A DNA stretch of 53,011 bases from Pyrodictiaceae archaeon (GTDB lineage: Archaea > Thermoproteota > Thermoprotei_A > Sulfolobales > WAQK01): contig WAQK01000043.1 in the NCBI GenBank assembly GCA_015520265.1, positions 1 to 53,011 of the forward strand, written 5' to 3'. Shown here piece by piece: positions 8,271-17,851 of the stretch (positions within the stretch are counted from its first letter, which is position 1; each line of letters begins with the position of its first letter). The position numbers and the translations under genes were made by a program. The notes under the pieces were generated by a model, which saw only the letters and a program-made list of their open reading frames with translations, was not told where the DNA came from and did no database searches.

Positions 8271-11200
8271 TGCCGGCGAGATACATGATGGCCAACCCTG
8301 CCAGCAGGCCTGCCAGCAGGGCGCCTCCCAGGGCCGTGGGCGAAGCCTTCTCCATCGTCTCGGTGGCCGTTTCCAGCCTGGTCGTGGTCTCTGTGAGGGT
8401 GCTGGTTGTGGTCACAGTTTTCTCTATGGTCTCCGTGGCCGTCGTGGTCTCGGAGCGCACCAGCGTCTCGGTCACGGTCTCTGTGACGGTCTCGGTCACC
8501 GTGGTCTCGGTCGGCGTGGGCGCCACAGTCTTCCCGACACCCGAGATCACGGCTGGCGTCGCTGTGCCAGCAGCCCTATCCACGGTGTAGCTGGACAGCA
8601 TCTCGTACTGGGCCTCGGCGGTGGGCGCCAGGAGGTCCATGATCCTGGGCACAACATTGAAGACTATCGCTTGTGCGTGCTCGAGCCCCGCGCCCACAAC
8701 CCATTCATCGGGGTCCACGCCGAAGGGCCTTATCCTGTCAGGTCCGTAGCCGTCATAACTGGTTAGGGCCACCACGTAGACCCATTCGTCCACGTTGTCC
8801 GCGCCGGGCAGAAGGTCCTTAGAGACCTCAGCCACTATCGCGTTTCTGGAGGGATCCGCGTACACCTTGAAGCCACCATCCTGGGCCACCACACTGCCGT
8901 TGGCGTAGTACAGCGCGGCCCTCTCACCCTCCGGCACAGGATCGCTGCCCCAGCCGGGGGCCAGTAGGAGGGCGAAGTGCCAGGCGTGCTCCTTGGTGAT
9001 GTTCACGTTAAGCCCCAGCGTGTCGGTCCTGCCGGGCTCGTCGAGGGCGTGTACGTATATGTGGGTGTACTGGAGGCAGAAGCCGTTGGGCCCTCCCCAC
9101 GGGTTTCCTCCCAGGCTGGCCACGTAGACCTCGAAGACCAGCTTGTCGCCGGCGTCGACCACTCTGAACCTTGTGAGGTCGAAGACGCCTGGCTGGAACA
9201 CGTCGTTGAGCGGGTACTGGTACGTCCCGGCGCCCTTATCGTCGCCTACAGGGTCCTCCATATCGAACACCGTCTCGCCCGCCGCGCCTGCCATTGGCGT
9301 AGGGACCTGGAGGAAGTAGGTTAGGCCGAGCCTGGTGGCGTACTCCGCCAGGCTGCCTCCAACGTATACGGCTGCCGTGATGTAGGCAACGTCGCCGGTT
9401 CTGAGGCCCAGCATGTTCCACGGCACCGCTATCTCCACGGCTTCGCCCCAGGCAGCCGTTGGCACCCTGAAGAGCTCCACCCAGCCCCCGCTCCCGTCGG
9501 CGGCGCTGACAACAACCTCGCGGCTGGCCGGCCTCACCAGGATCTCGTAGAACAGGCCCATCCCAAGGTCCCCGCCAGTCCTGGGATACACGTTGTAGCC
9601 GGGGTGGTAGGGGCTGACGCTTCTCCACGGGTTGGTAAGGTACACTGCGACATCAACGTCTCCCCTGGAGAGCACCATGGGGTCAACAGGCACCAGGGCT
9701 AGGTACAGGTTGGACGCGTCGACCGACACGAGCACGGAGCTATAGTAGTCGAGGCCGAGACTCATGTTTAGCGCGTCGCTCCACTCGTCAATGGCGCCGT
9801 CGAGCTTGGGAGGCTCTTCCCGGGGCATGGGAGGCTCCGTGTTGATGGTTCCGATGGGCGTCGCCTCGGGGTTAAACATGGCCTCCAGATATGCTGGCGG
9901 CTCGGCTCCAAGGGCCTCGTACACCCTCCTCAGATACGTCTTGAACAAGGGGTTGGAGGGGAAGCTGCCTCCACCGTCGCCGCCGTACCACCAGAACCAG
10001 TCGCTGGCCTCGGCCCTCAGCAGGTACTCCACCGCCTCTGGGTTAGCCCTATACGCGTCCCTCATGGACTGGACGCCCAGGATCTCTAGCAGGTCGTCCC
10101 TAGTCTTGGCCAGCAGCATCCAGGCAGCGTTCTCCTGCCTCTGCCCTATCCATATAGCCAGCTCGCCGCCAGCCCACGAGCCCTCCGCGATCTGACCTGC
10201 CACGGTCTTTCTGGGCAGGTCACCATAGCCGTCCTGGAGGTAGCTAACAGGCATGTCCGCAATGTCGCGGCCCTCCAGGTCCAGCACCTCCCTTGGACCC
10301 GCTGGCAGCTGCTCCGCCTTCTCACTGTGGAGTTCCAGGTACTCCCTAGGCGTTATGGTTTTCAGCACACCCTGCTCCTGGTACCGCTCCAGGGCCGAGT
10401 AGAGCCCGTCGATGAAGGTGTCGCCGAACTCCTCGTAATGTTCCCAGGGGTTCTCGCCGTCTAGGGCGACAACCACGACGCTGCCTGGGTGCTGCTCGGC
10501 CATGCTGACCAGCCTGGAGACCAGGTCGTTGACCGCCTGCTGGGGGCTCCAGCCGCTGTAGGTGAAGCTGATTAGGTTGCTGAGCTCGGTGTTCCTGAAG
10601 AACACGTAGATCTCCCTGTCGCCGTACCTGGCCAGCCAGGGCTTCATTATGCTGCCCAGATCGCTGGTGTCGACGCCGCTCTTACCCAGCACGTCCTGGT
10701 CAGTGACGGTCCACTGGAACCCTACCGACGCGAAGACTTCGAGCACCTTGTCATTGACCGCCTGCTCGGCTGGCCAGACCCCTACCGGCGTGTAGTTGAA
10801 CACCTCCCTGAACAGCTGGAGGCTCTTCTCGGCATGGATCTCCAGGTCCTCTGCCCAGCCGAAGTCGGCTACTATGGGTGCCAGGGGGTGGCTGTAGGGC
10901 ACCGGTATGAGCTCGGCCTGCCCGCTGGCCGCTAGGTCCCGGTAGATCTCAATGATCTTGCCCATCACGTCAACGTGGGCCCTTAGCACCGCCGCCAGCT
11001 CGTCCCGAGTGAAGTGGATGTTGGGGTCGCTGAGGGCCCTCTCCCTGAGGGCGTAGAGGTCCGGGTACTGCTCCTTAAGGACTAGCGGGTCCATCCAGAA
11101 AAGATTGAAGAGCACCGCTAGGTCCAGGAAGTCCTGGTCGCTGAACTCGCCCACAACCCTCTCCATGTAGAGGTTCTCAGGTAGTCCCCTGTACTCGGAG

Positions 11201-11673
11201 AGGGCCCTCTGGGCCCTGTCCCTGAGTTCCGAGAACCGGGGAACCACGTCAACTATCCTGGCCCAGTTTATGTCGAAGAAGCCTCCAGGTATCCTTAGCA
11301 TCGAGAATTTCTCCTCGACGCTGAGGTCCGTGCCGTTGGCCAGCTTCCACGACACTATCTGCCTCTCATCCATCTTGCCGTTAAGGTAGTCCAGGAGCTG
11401 GGTTAGCAGAGAGCCTGTGAAGGTGAAGGTTGCCTTAACCCCGGGGTGCTTCGACAGTATGTAGGCCATTTTATAGTAGTTGCCCACGCTGTGCATCCTG
11501 ACCCACGGCAGGATGAAGTGAGACTCGTCGGCACTGTAGTACCATGGCTGGTGGTAGTGCCATATGAACACCACGTACAGGGGCTCGCTGGGCTGCGCCT
11601 GGATAGATAGTATGGGCAGCGAGGCCGACAAGACTAGTGCCAGGGAGAGCAGGGCTAAGATTCCCCTATTCAT
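8254..11673 (-). CDS. Secreted, membrane-anchored GH57 amylopullulanase
   Basis: This is a surface enzyme for starch, pullulan or glycogen breakdown, 1139 residues. A signal peptide (to about residue 26) leads into the GH57 catalytic domain with HYHQPW near residue 40. The nucleophile is Glu303 (WPAEQAV) and the acid/base Asp405 (LDGENPWE), a spacing of 102 that matches archaeal amylopullulanases. A beta-rich middle region (about 620-830) and a glucodextranase-C-like domain (about 850-1060) follow. Then come a Thr/Glu/Val stalk and a C-terminal membrane helix ending in a basic tail (AGRRGLA). The ATG at 11673 has GAGG eight bases upstream. The glucodextranase-C-like domain is duplicated as a separate gene next door (11784-12899). 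Confidence 0.9.
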   Translation of the reverse strand: MNRGILALLSLALVLSASLPILSIQAQPSEPLYVVFIWHYHQPWYYSADESHFILPWVRMHSVGNYYKMAYILSKHPGVKATFTFTGSLLTQLLDYLNGKMDERQIVSWKLANGTDLSVEEKFSMLRIPGGFFDINWARIVDVVPRFSELRDRAQRALSEYRGLPENLYMERVVGEFSDQDFLDLAVLFNLFWMDPLVLKEQYPDLYALRERALSDPNIHFTRDELAAVLRAHVDVMGKIIEIYRDLAASGQAELIPVPYSHPLAPIVADFGWAEDLEIHAEKSLQLFREVFNYTPVGVWPAEQAVNDKVLEVFASVGFQWTVTDQDVLGKSGVDTSDLGSIMKPWLARYGDREIYVFFRNTELSNLISFTYSGWSPQQAVNDLVSRLVSMAEQHPGSVVVVALDGENPWEHYEEFGDTFIDGLYSALERYQEQGVLKTITPREYLELHSEKAEQLPAGPREVLDLEGRDIADMPVSYLQDGYGDLPRKTVAGQIAEGSWAGGELAIWIGQRQENAAWMLLAKTRDDLLEILGVQSMRDAYRANPEAVEYLLRAEASDWFWWYGGDGGGSFPSNPLFKTYLRRVYEALGAEPPAYLEAMFNPEATPIGTINTEPPMPREEPPKLDGAIDEWSDALNMSLGLDYYSSVLVSVDASNLYLALVPVDPMVLSRGDVDVAVYLTNPWRSVSPYHPGYNVYPRTGGDLGMGLFYEILVRPASREVVVSAADGSGGWVELFRVPTAAWGEAVEIAVPWNMLGLRTGDVAYITAAVYVGGSLAEYATRLGLTYFLQVPTPMAGAAGETVFDMEDPVGDDKGAGTYQYPLNDVFQPGVFDLTRFRVVDAGDKLVFEVYVASLGGNPWGGPNGFCLQYTHIYVHALDEPGRTDTLGLNVNITKEHAWHFALLLAPGWGSDPVPEGERAALYYANGSVVAQDGGFKVYADPSRNAIVAEVSKDLLPGADNVDEWVYVVALTSYDGYGPDRIRPFGVDPDEWVVGAGLEHAQAIVFNVVPRIMDLLAPTAEAQYEMLSSYTVDRAAGTATPAVISGVGKTVAPTPTETTVTETVTETVTETLVRSETTTATETIEKTVTTTSTLTETTTRLETATETMEKASPTALGGALLAGLLAGLAIMYLAGRRGLA

Positions 11674-11783
11674 GATTTACAACCTCTAAACATTACAGAT
11701 TCATGGCACTCAAATTTCTTACTTAGAAGCTGGGTTGAATGAGAAAAAGGAGTGTGTATTATAGCTGCTGCCGCCAGAAGCCG

Positions 11784-12899
11784 CTACCTCTTCATAGCGA
11801 AACCTATGGCCAGTCCTATGATGAGGCCCAGCACAGCCAAGCCTCCGGCGGCGGCCCAGTTGGTCGCCTTAACCGTCGTCGTCTCGGTTGTGGTCTCGGT
11901 CCTCACCTGGGTCGTCGTGTGGGTGACGGTCTCCGTCGTTGTCTGAGTGGTTGTCTGGGTGGTGGTCTGCGTCACCGTCTGCGTGGTGGTATGGGTGACC
12001 GTCTGGGTCTCCACCACGGTCTCCGTCACGGTTACGGGCGGGAAGCCCGGCACTATGGCGAGGGCGCCGAGGTCGGGCGAGTAGCTGTCGAGCCAAGCAT
12101 ACTGGTCCTCAGCGGTGATGCCGTCAGGGTACTGGTCGGAGTATATCGCTATGTCCAGCACCCTGGGCTCTATGCCTGCAGCTATGGCTTTAGCCACCTT
12201 CTGGAGCTGCTCGGGCGTGGCGTACTGGGTCCCGTTGAGCACCCACTCGCCGCCGGTGGGCCCGACGGGCCTCACCCTCATGGGCCCGAAGCCGTCGTAG
12301 CTTGCAACGGCTACCACTATCCTCCAGGATGCCAGGTTGTCCACGTCGGGCAGCAGGCTGCGGGCCACCTCTGCCACGATGGCGTTGTTGTCGGGGTCAG
12401 CGTAGACGGTGAAGTTGCCGTCCTGGACAACTACCGTGCCGTCGGCGAAGTATAGCGCGGCCCTCTGACCCACGGGGGTGGGGCTCTCCTCCCAGCCGGG
12501 GGCCAGTAGGAGGGCGAAGTGCCAGGCATAGTCGCTCCTCAACGCGAAGTTCAGACCCATAGTATCCATCCTGGCCGTGCCGCCCATAGTGGTGTGCACG
12601 TAGATGTGGACGTACTGGAGGCAGAAGCCGTTAGGACCGCTCCACGGGTTCCCTCCCAGGTTGCTGAAGTATACCTTGAACACCACCTTGTCGCCCGTGT
12701 CCTGGACCTCGAAGCCCGTCATGTCGAAGACGCCTGGCTGGAACACCTCGTTGGTCGGGTATCCGTAGTATCCGGGTCCCCGGTCATCGCCTGTAGGGTC
12801 GCTCGCTGTGATGGAGGTCTGCGCGTGGACGCTGGTCATCCAGGAGGCGGCGGCTATTATTATGAAAGCCGAGACTAGTAGGACGAGTGTCTTTCTCAT
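11784..12899 (-). CDS. Membrane-anchored glucodextranase-C-like (glucan-binding type) surface protein
   Basis: This 371-residue protein has a signal peptide (to about residue 26), one domain of about 230 residues, a Thr-rich stalk (about 290-345) and a C-terminal membrane helix with a basic end (GFAMKR). The domain is clearly homologous to the C-terminal domain of the adjacent GH57 enzyme, sharing segments such as NEVFQPGVFD, NPWSGPNGFCLQY and AWHFALLLAPGW. It has no catalytic domain. In amylolytic enzymes this fold is an accessory, probably carbohydrate-binding, module. I infer a surface protein that holds starch chains near the pullulanase; a structural or S-layer role is possible. The start is ATG at 12899, after an AT-rich promoter at 12931-12960. 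Confidence 0.78.
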   Translation of the reverse strand: MRKTLVLLVSAFIIIAAASWMTSVHAQTSITASDPTGDDRGPGYYGYPTNEVFQPGVFDMTGFEVQDTGDKVVFKVYFSNLGGNPWSGPNGFCLQYVHIYVHTTMGGTARMDTMGLNFALRSDYAWHFALLLAPGWEESPTPVGQRAALYFADGTVVVQDGNFTVYADPDNNAIVAEVARSLLPDVDNLASWRIVVAVASYDGFGPMRVRPVGPTGGEWVLNGTQYATPEQLQKVAKAIAAGIEPRVLDIAIYSDQYPDGITAEDQYAWLDSYSPDLGALAIVPGFPPVTVTETVVETQTVTHTTTQTVTQTTTQTTTQTTTETVTHTTTQVRTETTTETTTVKATNWAAAGGLAVLGLIIGLAIGFAMKR

Positions 12900-12930
12900 A
12901 GGAAACCCCCTACACGTACTGATGTTCGTA

Positions 12931-12960
12931 GATTAAATTATGGTTTACAATTATAAAATA
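12931..12960 (-). promoter_or_regulatory. Promoter of the glucodextranase-C-like gene
   Basis: The minus strand reads TTTTATAATTG and then CATAATTTAATC, two overlapping TATA-like elements 37-56 bases before the ATG. The second is the better placed. Confidence 0.45.
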
Positions 12961-12976
12961 TTGTCTGACGGAAAGC

Positions 12977-14500
12977 CTAGCCGCCGTAGAGCTGGCCCAA
13001 CACTCTGTTGATGTCGGCGAAGCTGATGGAGGTTTTCAGCGCGTTGAGCGCCACCTCCTTATACCGGCCGGTCCCGTACGTCTCGATGACCCATGACAGT
13101 TTTCCGGCAAACTCTTTGTACTCTTCCCTATCTATCTCCCCGGCCCTGGGGTCGCTGTAGATGTCGATGAACTCCCTGATGTCCGAGCCGAAAAGCCAGC
13201 CGTTCACCCCGTCCTGCAGGAGTTCCAGGACGCCTCCATCCCTGGAGGCCAGCGTCGGCACACCGTTGAGCGCTGCCTTCATGTAGCTGGTGCCGCAGGC
13301 CTCCCAGCCGGAGAACGGCGTGAACAGTAGGAGGTCGCCGCCCGAGAGCAGGAGCTTCGCCTTATGGGCGTCGTAGTCGGGGATGTAGACAACATTTCCA
13401 CGCTCCCTGTGGAGGGCCGCGAACATGGAGGCGTACCTGAGCCCGTCCTCGTCGCGGGGATGGGGCTTGCCTGCCAGCACGAAGACTGCCTCTAGGTCGT
13501 TGTGTTCCTCGATGAACCTGGACACGAAGTAGGGCCTCTTATACCTGGTGAGCCTTCTGGCCCATACCACTATGGGTGCGTTGTCCGGCACCCTCATGCC
13601 GGGTTTATATCTCCTCAGCAGCTCCTCTAGTTGCCTCCTGGCCTCCAGGTGGGCCTCCCAGAGAGCCTCCTTGTCCAGGCCCTCCAGCCCCTTCTCTGCC
13701 ACGAGTCTCTTCACGGCTGGGTGCATCCACCTCTCCACGTCGACGCCGTTGGTTGCGTGGGTAAGCTTGTCCCTGTACTCTGGGAACATTCTCCTGGTGA
13801 TCTCCAGGTGTTTGGCGGAAACGGTGAAGCACGCCTTGGCCTTGCCGAGGCCCAGCCTGGTGAGTATTACGTTGTCTCCGGGCAGGTCGGCGTCGAACTC
13901 CTGGGAGAGCAGCTTGGAGGGGAAAACTGGGTGTCCCCAGGGCCCGGGTGTGTGGGTGGTGAACCTGAACCTGTCGAAGCCTGGGAGGGCCAGCACGAGT
14001 AGCGCGGTGTATGCTTCCTGGAGGTCTATCCACTCGACTTTATCGAGGCCGATCCTCTCCTCCAGGTACCCCGCCGAAGCCTTGGCCAGCAGGATGTACT
14101 TGTAGGGGGTTTCATCCTCGTCCTCTATGTAGACCCTCTCCGTGAGCCTGCGTGCCCATGTGGGGCAGGTGGCCTCGAAGAACACTACGCGCCCGTTCCC
14201 CCTCTCGTAGAGCCAGGGCCTGACGTGGACCTCCTCGCCCCTAAGGGTGACGGTGAACTCCTCCTCCGGCCTCAGGGCCTCGTGGATCGGCACGGGATGC
14301 GTCTGGGGGCGGGGTGTGGGCCTAGTGTTCCGGAACTCGTAGTCTACGTAGCCTCCACGGTAGAGGAGCGTCAGCACGAGGTAGTCCAGCCCCCTCCTCG
14401 ACGCAGCGTAGAACTTGTCGGCCTCCAGGATCCCTAGGCCGCCGGCATAGGTGTATAGCTCCTCCAGGCCTATCTCAGGGGTCACCGAGACGTAGACCAA
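12977..14500 (-). CDS. glgP: Short archaeal-type alpha-glucan (maltodextrin) phosphorylase, GT35
   Basis: This PLP enzyme cleaves maltodextrins with phosphate to glucose 1-phosphate. The N-terminal motif LYTYAGGLGILEADKF, the ARRLTRYKRP stretch and the segment GTSYMKAALNG are phosphorylase hallmarks. Lys408 in the last is the expected PLP Schiff-base lysine. At 507 residues it is far shorter than bacterial and eukaryotic phosphorylases (about 800) but fits the compact archaeal class. No signal peptide is present, so it acts in the cytoplasm. The start is TTG at 14500, just after GTGATCC, which pairs with the 3' end of 16S rRNA. It is divergent from the GH31 gene. A glycogen synthase was considered, but the lysine motif argues for phosphorylase. 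Confidence 0.85.
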   Translation of the reverse strand: MVYVSVTPEIGLEELYTYAGGLGILEADKFYAASRRGLDYLVLTLLYRGGYVDYEFRNTRPTPRPQTHPVPIHEALRPEEEFTVTLRGEEVHVRPWLYERGNGRVVFFEATCPTWARRLTERVYIEDEDETPYKYILLAKASAGYLEERIGLDKVEWIDLQEAYTALLVLALPGFDRFRFTTHTPGPWGHPVFPSKLLSQEFDADLPGDNVILTRLGLGKAKACFTVSAKHLEITRRMFPEYRDKLTHATNGVDVERWMHPAVKRLVAEKGLEGLDKEALWEAHLEARRQLEELLRRYKPGMRVPDNAPIVVWARRLTRYKRPYFVSRFIEEHNDLEAVFVLAGKPHPRDEDGLRYASMFAALHRERGNVVYIPDYDAHKAKLLLSGGDLLLFTPFSGWEACGTSYMKAALNGVPTLASRDGGVLELLQDGVNGWLFGSDIREFIDIYSDPRAGEIDREEYKEFAGKLSWVIETYGTGRYKEVALNALKTSISFADINRVLGQLYGG

Positions 14501-14598
14501 CCCGGATCACGCGGCAACACTATCGCAACCCGCAGTTATAAGGTGAACCCGGGGGGCGTGCCAAGCCCTTAATACTGGTTCCCGGGATCCTCTACCAG
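14501..14598. promoter_or_regulatory. Divergent promoter region between glgP and the GH31 gene
   Basis: TTATAAGG at 14536-14543 and CTTAATAC at 14569-14576 are TATA-like elements for the plus strand, and the ribosome site GTGATCC of glgP lies at 14504-14510 on the minus strand. No clear operator palindrome was seen. Confidence 0.4.
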
Positions 14599-16932
14599 GT
14601 GCCCTGCTTGGCCAGCGCCCCCATGGTCTTCAAGCCTCTTAGCCGGAGAGTGTTGAAACTGGTTGTGGGAGAGCCGCCCAAAGGGCTCAGAAGCCCGGTC
14701 CTGATGGCCGAGCCCCGGGGCTATCCGGACACCTGGAGGGTTGAGGCCGGGTCCGAGGGCTACACGGTCGGATGGGGTGGGAAGAGGCTGACCACGCTGC
14801 TGCATCCATCCGTCGAGGAGAACTATATTGTTATACGCCACACGCTGGAAGGCAACGACAGGGTCTACGGGTTCGGCGAGAAGTACCTCCTGAGCCTGGA
14901 CCGCCGCTACAAGAGGTTCCACCTGTGGAACGCGCCCCAGTCTTGCCACCTACCCTCAGGCGACCCCATGTACATCTCCGTGCCCTTCTACATGGTGGCC
15001 CGGCCCGGCAAGTTCTACGGGGTCTTCGTGGACCATGCTGGCTACATAGGCGTGGATACGGGCGTGGAGAGTCTGGACGCTGTGACGCTGAGGATCAGGG
15101 GCGGGGGTGCAGTCGTCTACATAATCGCCGGAGATACGCCCTCCGAGATCCTCGACACATACACCGAGATGACGGGGAGGCCCTACATGCCGCCCAAGTG
15201 GGCCCTGGGCTACCACCAGTGCAGATACAGCTACATGTCGCAGGCCGAGGTCCTGGAGGTGGCTGAAAAGTTCAGAGAGCTAGGGATCCCCTGCGACGCC
15301 ATATATCTCGACATCGACTACATGGACGGCTACAGGATCTTCACATGGAGCAGGGAGAGGTTCCCCGACCCCGAGGAGCTTGCCCGGAGGCTCCACGCCC
15401 TAGGGATGAGAATGGTGACCATCATAGATGTAGGGGTTAAGGCGGAGAAAGGGTACAGGGTATATGATGAGGGCATGAGGATAGACGCCTTCCTCAGGAG
15501 TAGCAGTGGGGAGCTCTTCAGGGGAGGTGTGTGGCCGGGCACATGCGTTTTTCCCGACTTCCTGCGGAGCAGCGTGAGGGGGTTCTGGGCCAACCTGGTG
15601 GCAGAGCACCTGTCCCGTGGCGTGGACGGCGTGTGGCTGGACATGAATGAACCCGAGATATTCTACATGGAGGACAGGCTGGAGGAGGCTGTCCGGAACC
15701 TCTACGAGCACCTGTCCCGCGGCGAGGTTGACGAGGCGGGGATGAAGTTCTACTTCGACACCATGCCCAGGGTCTGGACCGGTGGCTTCAAGCATCGCGG
15801 CTACACGGAGATAGACGCGTACCACGTGGACGATGAGGGTAGGAGGGTGAGCCACATGGATCTCCACAACGCCTATCCCCTCCTGGAGTGCGAGGCTACC
15901 CTGGAGGGCTTCCTTAGAAGGGATCCGGGTAAGAGGTGGTTCATCCTCACCCGGGCAGGGTTCGCCGGCATCCAGAGATGCGCTGCCACGTGGACCGGGG
16001 ACAACGACTCCGACTGGGGCCACATGGCTGCCAGCATACCAATGCTGCTCAACCTGGGCCTCTCAGGCATACCCTTCGCCGGCGCCGATGTGGGGGGCTT
16101 CAAGGACGATGTAGACCCGGAGATGCTGGTCCGCTGGATCCAGCTGGGAGCCTTCTACCCCTTCTTCAGGAACCACAGTGCAAAGGGGACTAGGAGACAG
16201 GAGCCCTGGGTTTTCGGCGAGCCTTACACCTCGATTATAGCCGAGGCGATAAGGCTCAGGTACAGGTTCCTCCCCTACATCTACACACTGTTCGCCGAGA
16301 GCCACCGCAACGGGAAACCTATGATGAGACCCCTCTTCCTAGAGTTCCCGGAGGACGAGGAGAGCTACGATGTCTCGGACCAGTTCCTAATAGGAGACTC
16401 CCTGCTAGTTGCACCCATCATAACGCCTGGAGCCCGGGCGAGGGCCGTATATCTTCCCCGGGTGAGGTGGACGGACTACTGGTCTCACAGAGTCCTGGGA
16501 CCAGGCTGGTCCTGGATCGAAGCTCCCCTCGACAGGATCCCGCTACTCTTAAGGGAGGACGGGGCCGTGCTGACCACGGATCCCGTGGAGAGCACCGCCG
16601 TTAAGCCCAGCCTGCTGAGGATTGAGGCCTTCCTGGCCAGAAGGACCAGGCTGTACTTCTACGACGATGACGGCGAAACCCTAGGCTACAGGGAGGGCAA
16701 GTACTTTGAGGCGGAGGTAGTGCTTGAGAGGAGGGATAACAGGGTCTTCCTGGAATTCAACGTTACCAGCATGGGATACTTGCCCTCCTACAAGGAGCTT
16801 GAGGTAAGGATACTCAACGGGGAGGGCCTGGAGTTCCTCGAGTTCCAGGGTGGGGAGGCCGAGTTCTCGGTCCGGGAGGGAGTGGCTGTCGCGAGGCTGA
16901 GGTTCGATGAGTTGGCGAGTCCCGGCTCTTAA
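14599..16932 (+). CDS. malA: GH31 alpha-glucosidase (MalA-like)
   Basis: This intracellular exo-acting enzyme releases glucose from maltose and maltodextrins. The 777 residues contain an N-terminal beta domain, the barrel with nucleophile Asp348 in GVWLDMNEP and acid/base Asp468 in TWTGDN, and C-terminal beta domains. The barrel motif HQCRYSYMSQAEV and the stretch GIPFAGADVGGF are typical of GH31. The two catalytic Asp residues are about 120 apart, some 20 more than in the Sulfolobus enzyme, so there is a modest insertion. The start is taken as GTG 14599; ATG 14623 (MVFKPL) is an alternative. It completes the starch pathway of this locus. Confidence 0.92.
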   Translation: MPCLASAPMVFKPLSRRVLKLVVGEPPKGLRSPVLMAEPRGYPDTWRVEAGSEGYTVGWGGKRLTTLLHPSVEENYIVIRHTLEGNDRVYGFGEKYLLSLDRRYKRFHLWNAPQSCHLPSGDPMYISVPFYMVARPGKFYGVFVDHAGYIGVDTGVESLDAVTLRIRGGGAVVYIIAGDTPSEILDTYTEMTGRPYMPPKWALGYHQCRYSYMSQAEVLEVAEKFRELGIPCDAIYLDIDYMDGYRIFTWSRERFPDPEELARRLHALGMRMVTIIDVGVKAEKGYRVYDEGMRIDAFLRSSSGELFRGGVWPGTCVFPDFLRSSVRGFWANLVAEHLSRGVDGVWLDMNEPEIFYMEDRLEEAVRNLYEHLSRGEVDEAGMKFYFDTMPRVWTGGFKHRGYTEIDAYHVDDEGRRVSHMDLHNAYPLLECEATLEGFLRRDPGKRWFILTRAGFAGIQRCAATWTGDNDSDWGHMAASIPMLLNLGLSGIPFAGADVGGFKDDVDPEMLVRWIQLGAFYPFFRNHSAKGTRRQEPWVFGEPYTSIIAEAIRLRYRFLPYIYTLFAESHRNGKPMMRPLFLEFPEDEESYDVSDQFLIGDSLLVAPIITPGARARAVYLPRVRWTDYWSHRVLGPGWSWIEAPLDRIPLLLREDGAVLTTDPVESTAVKPSLLRIEAFLARRTRLYFYDDDGETLGYREGKYFEAEVVLERRDNRVFLEFNVTSMGYLPSYKELEVRILNGEGLEFLEFQGGEAEFSVREGVAVARLRFDELASPGS

Positions 16933-16978
16933 CCGTTTTATCCCCCAACTGGAATAGAGGGTTTAGGGTGGTCCAGGG

Positions 16979-17851
16979 GTGACTTTCTCCATAGTCGCTG
17001 TAGATCCCGAGAAGGGCGATATCGGAGTAGCGGTGGCCTCCAAGTTCATAGCAGCTGGCTCAGTAGTCCCATGGGTTAAGGTTAGGGTCGGCGGGGTTGC
17101 CACCCAGGCGTGGGCCAACGTGAGGTTCGGCCCCCTGGTGCTCCGGCTCCTGGAGGCCAACTACTCGCCCAGGAAAGCTGTGGAGACCCTGCTATCCACC
17201 GACCCCAGAAGAGAGCATCGGCAGCTGGGTGTGGTTAATGTGAAGGGGGAAGCTTACGCCTACACGGGCAAGGAGTGCCTGGAGTACGCGGGCCACATAG
17301 TGGGTGAGGGCTTCGCGGTTCAGGGCAACATATTGGCTGGCCCGGAGGTCCTCGAGGCCATGGTCAAAGCCTACGAGACCACTGGCGGGGAGCTTGTGGA
17401 TAAACTGCTGGCGGCGCTCAAGGCTGGCGATAGTGCTGGAGGTGATAGGAGGGGGAAGCAGAGCGCGGCAATCATAGTGGTTAGGCCGTGCGGAGGCTAT
17501 GGAGGCTGCGAGGAGGGCGCTGACAAGTACGTGGACCTCAGAGTTGATGACCATCCTGAGCCTGTAGTGGAGCTAGAGCGTCTCTTCAAGATATGGGAGA
17601 TAACCATACTGGAGAGGGAGGATCCAAGCGATGTCGTCGATATAGCGGAGGTGGCGGCCGAGATCCAGGAGGCCCTCAGGAGGCTCGGCTACTATAGCGG
17701 TGAGATCACTGGGAAGCCTGACAAGGAGACCATGGAGGCGCTAGAACGCTGGATGGCTATCAACAACTTTGAGAACAAGATGAGACGGGACGGGAAGCTA
17801 TGGGGCACGGTCTACAGGTTCCTCTTAGAGGAGGCTAGGCGCAGGACCTAG
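16979..17851 (+). CDS. DUF1028 protein with a C-terminal peptidoglycan-binding-like domain
   Basis: The first 210 residues match the DUF1028 family, predicted Ntn-hydrolase-like proteins. The N-terminus MTFSIVAVDP places Thr2 as the possible catalytic residue once Met is removed. Conserved stretches VGGVATQAWAN and FAVQGNILAG are present. The last 70 residues (EIQEALRRLGYYSGEITG and after) resemble the three-helix PG-binding fold, a known partner of DUF1028 in proteins of organisms without peptidoglycan. The start is GTG at 16979, in the GH31 orientation and 46 bases after it. The stop shares CTAG with the convergent gene. The substrate is unknown; an amidase or hydrolase role is inference from fold. 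Confidence 0.8.
   Translation: MTFSIVAVDPEKGDIGVAVASKFIAAGSVVPWVKVRVGGVATQAWANVRFGPLVLRLLEANYSPRKAVETLLSTDPRREHRQLGVVNVKGEAYAYTGKECLEYAGHIVGEGFAVQGNILAGPEVLEAMVKAYETTGGELVDKLLAALKAGDSAGGDRRGKQSAAIIVVRPCGGYGGCEEGADKYVDLRVDDHPEPVVELERLFKIWEITILEREDPSDVVDIAEVAAEIQEALRRLGYYSGEITGKPDKETMEALERWMAINNFENKMRRDGKLWGTVYRFLLEEARRRT

Noticed and set aside
4-12947. 14-nt AAACCATAATTTAA shared by positions 4-17 and the minus strand at 12933-12946
   Set aside because: AT-rich promoter-like words recur by chance; no flanking similarity and no gene start near the first copy.
14599-14622. Short N-terminal extension of the GH31 enzyme as a signal peptide
   Set aside because: Only eight residues before an alternative ATG and no hydrophobic core; the enzyme is best taken as cytoplasmic.
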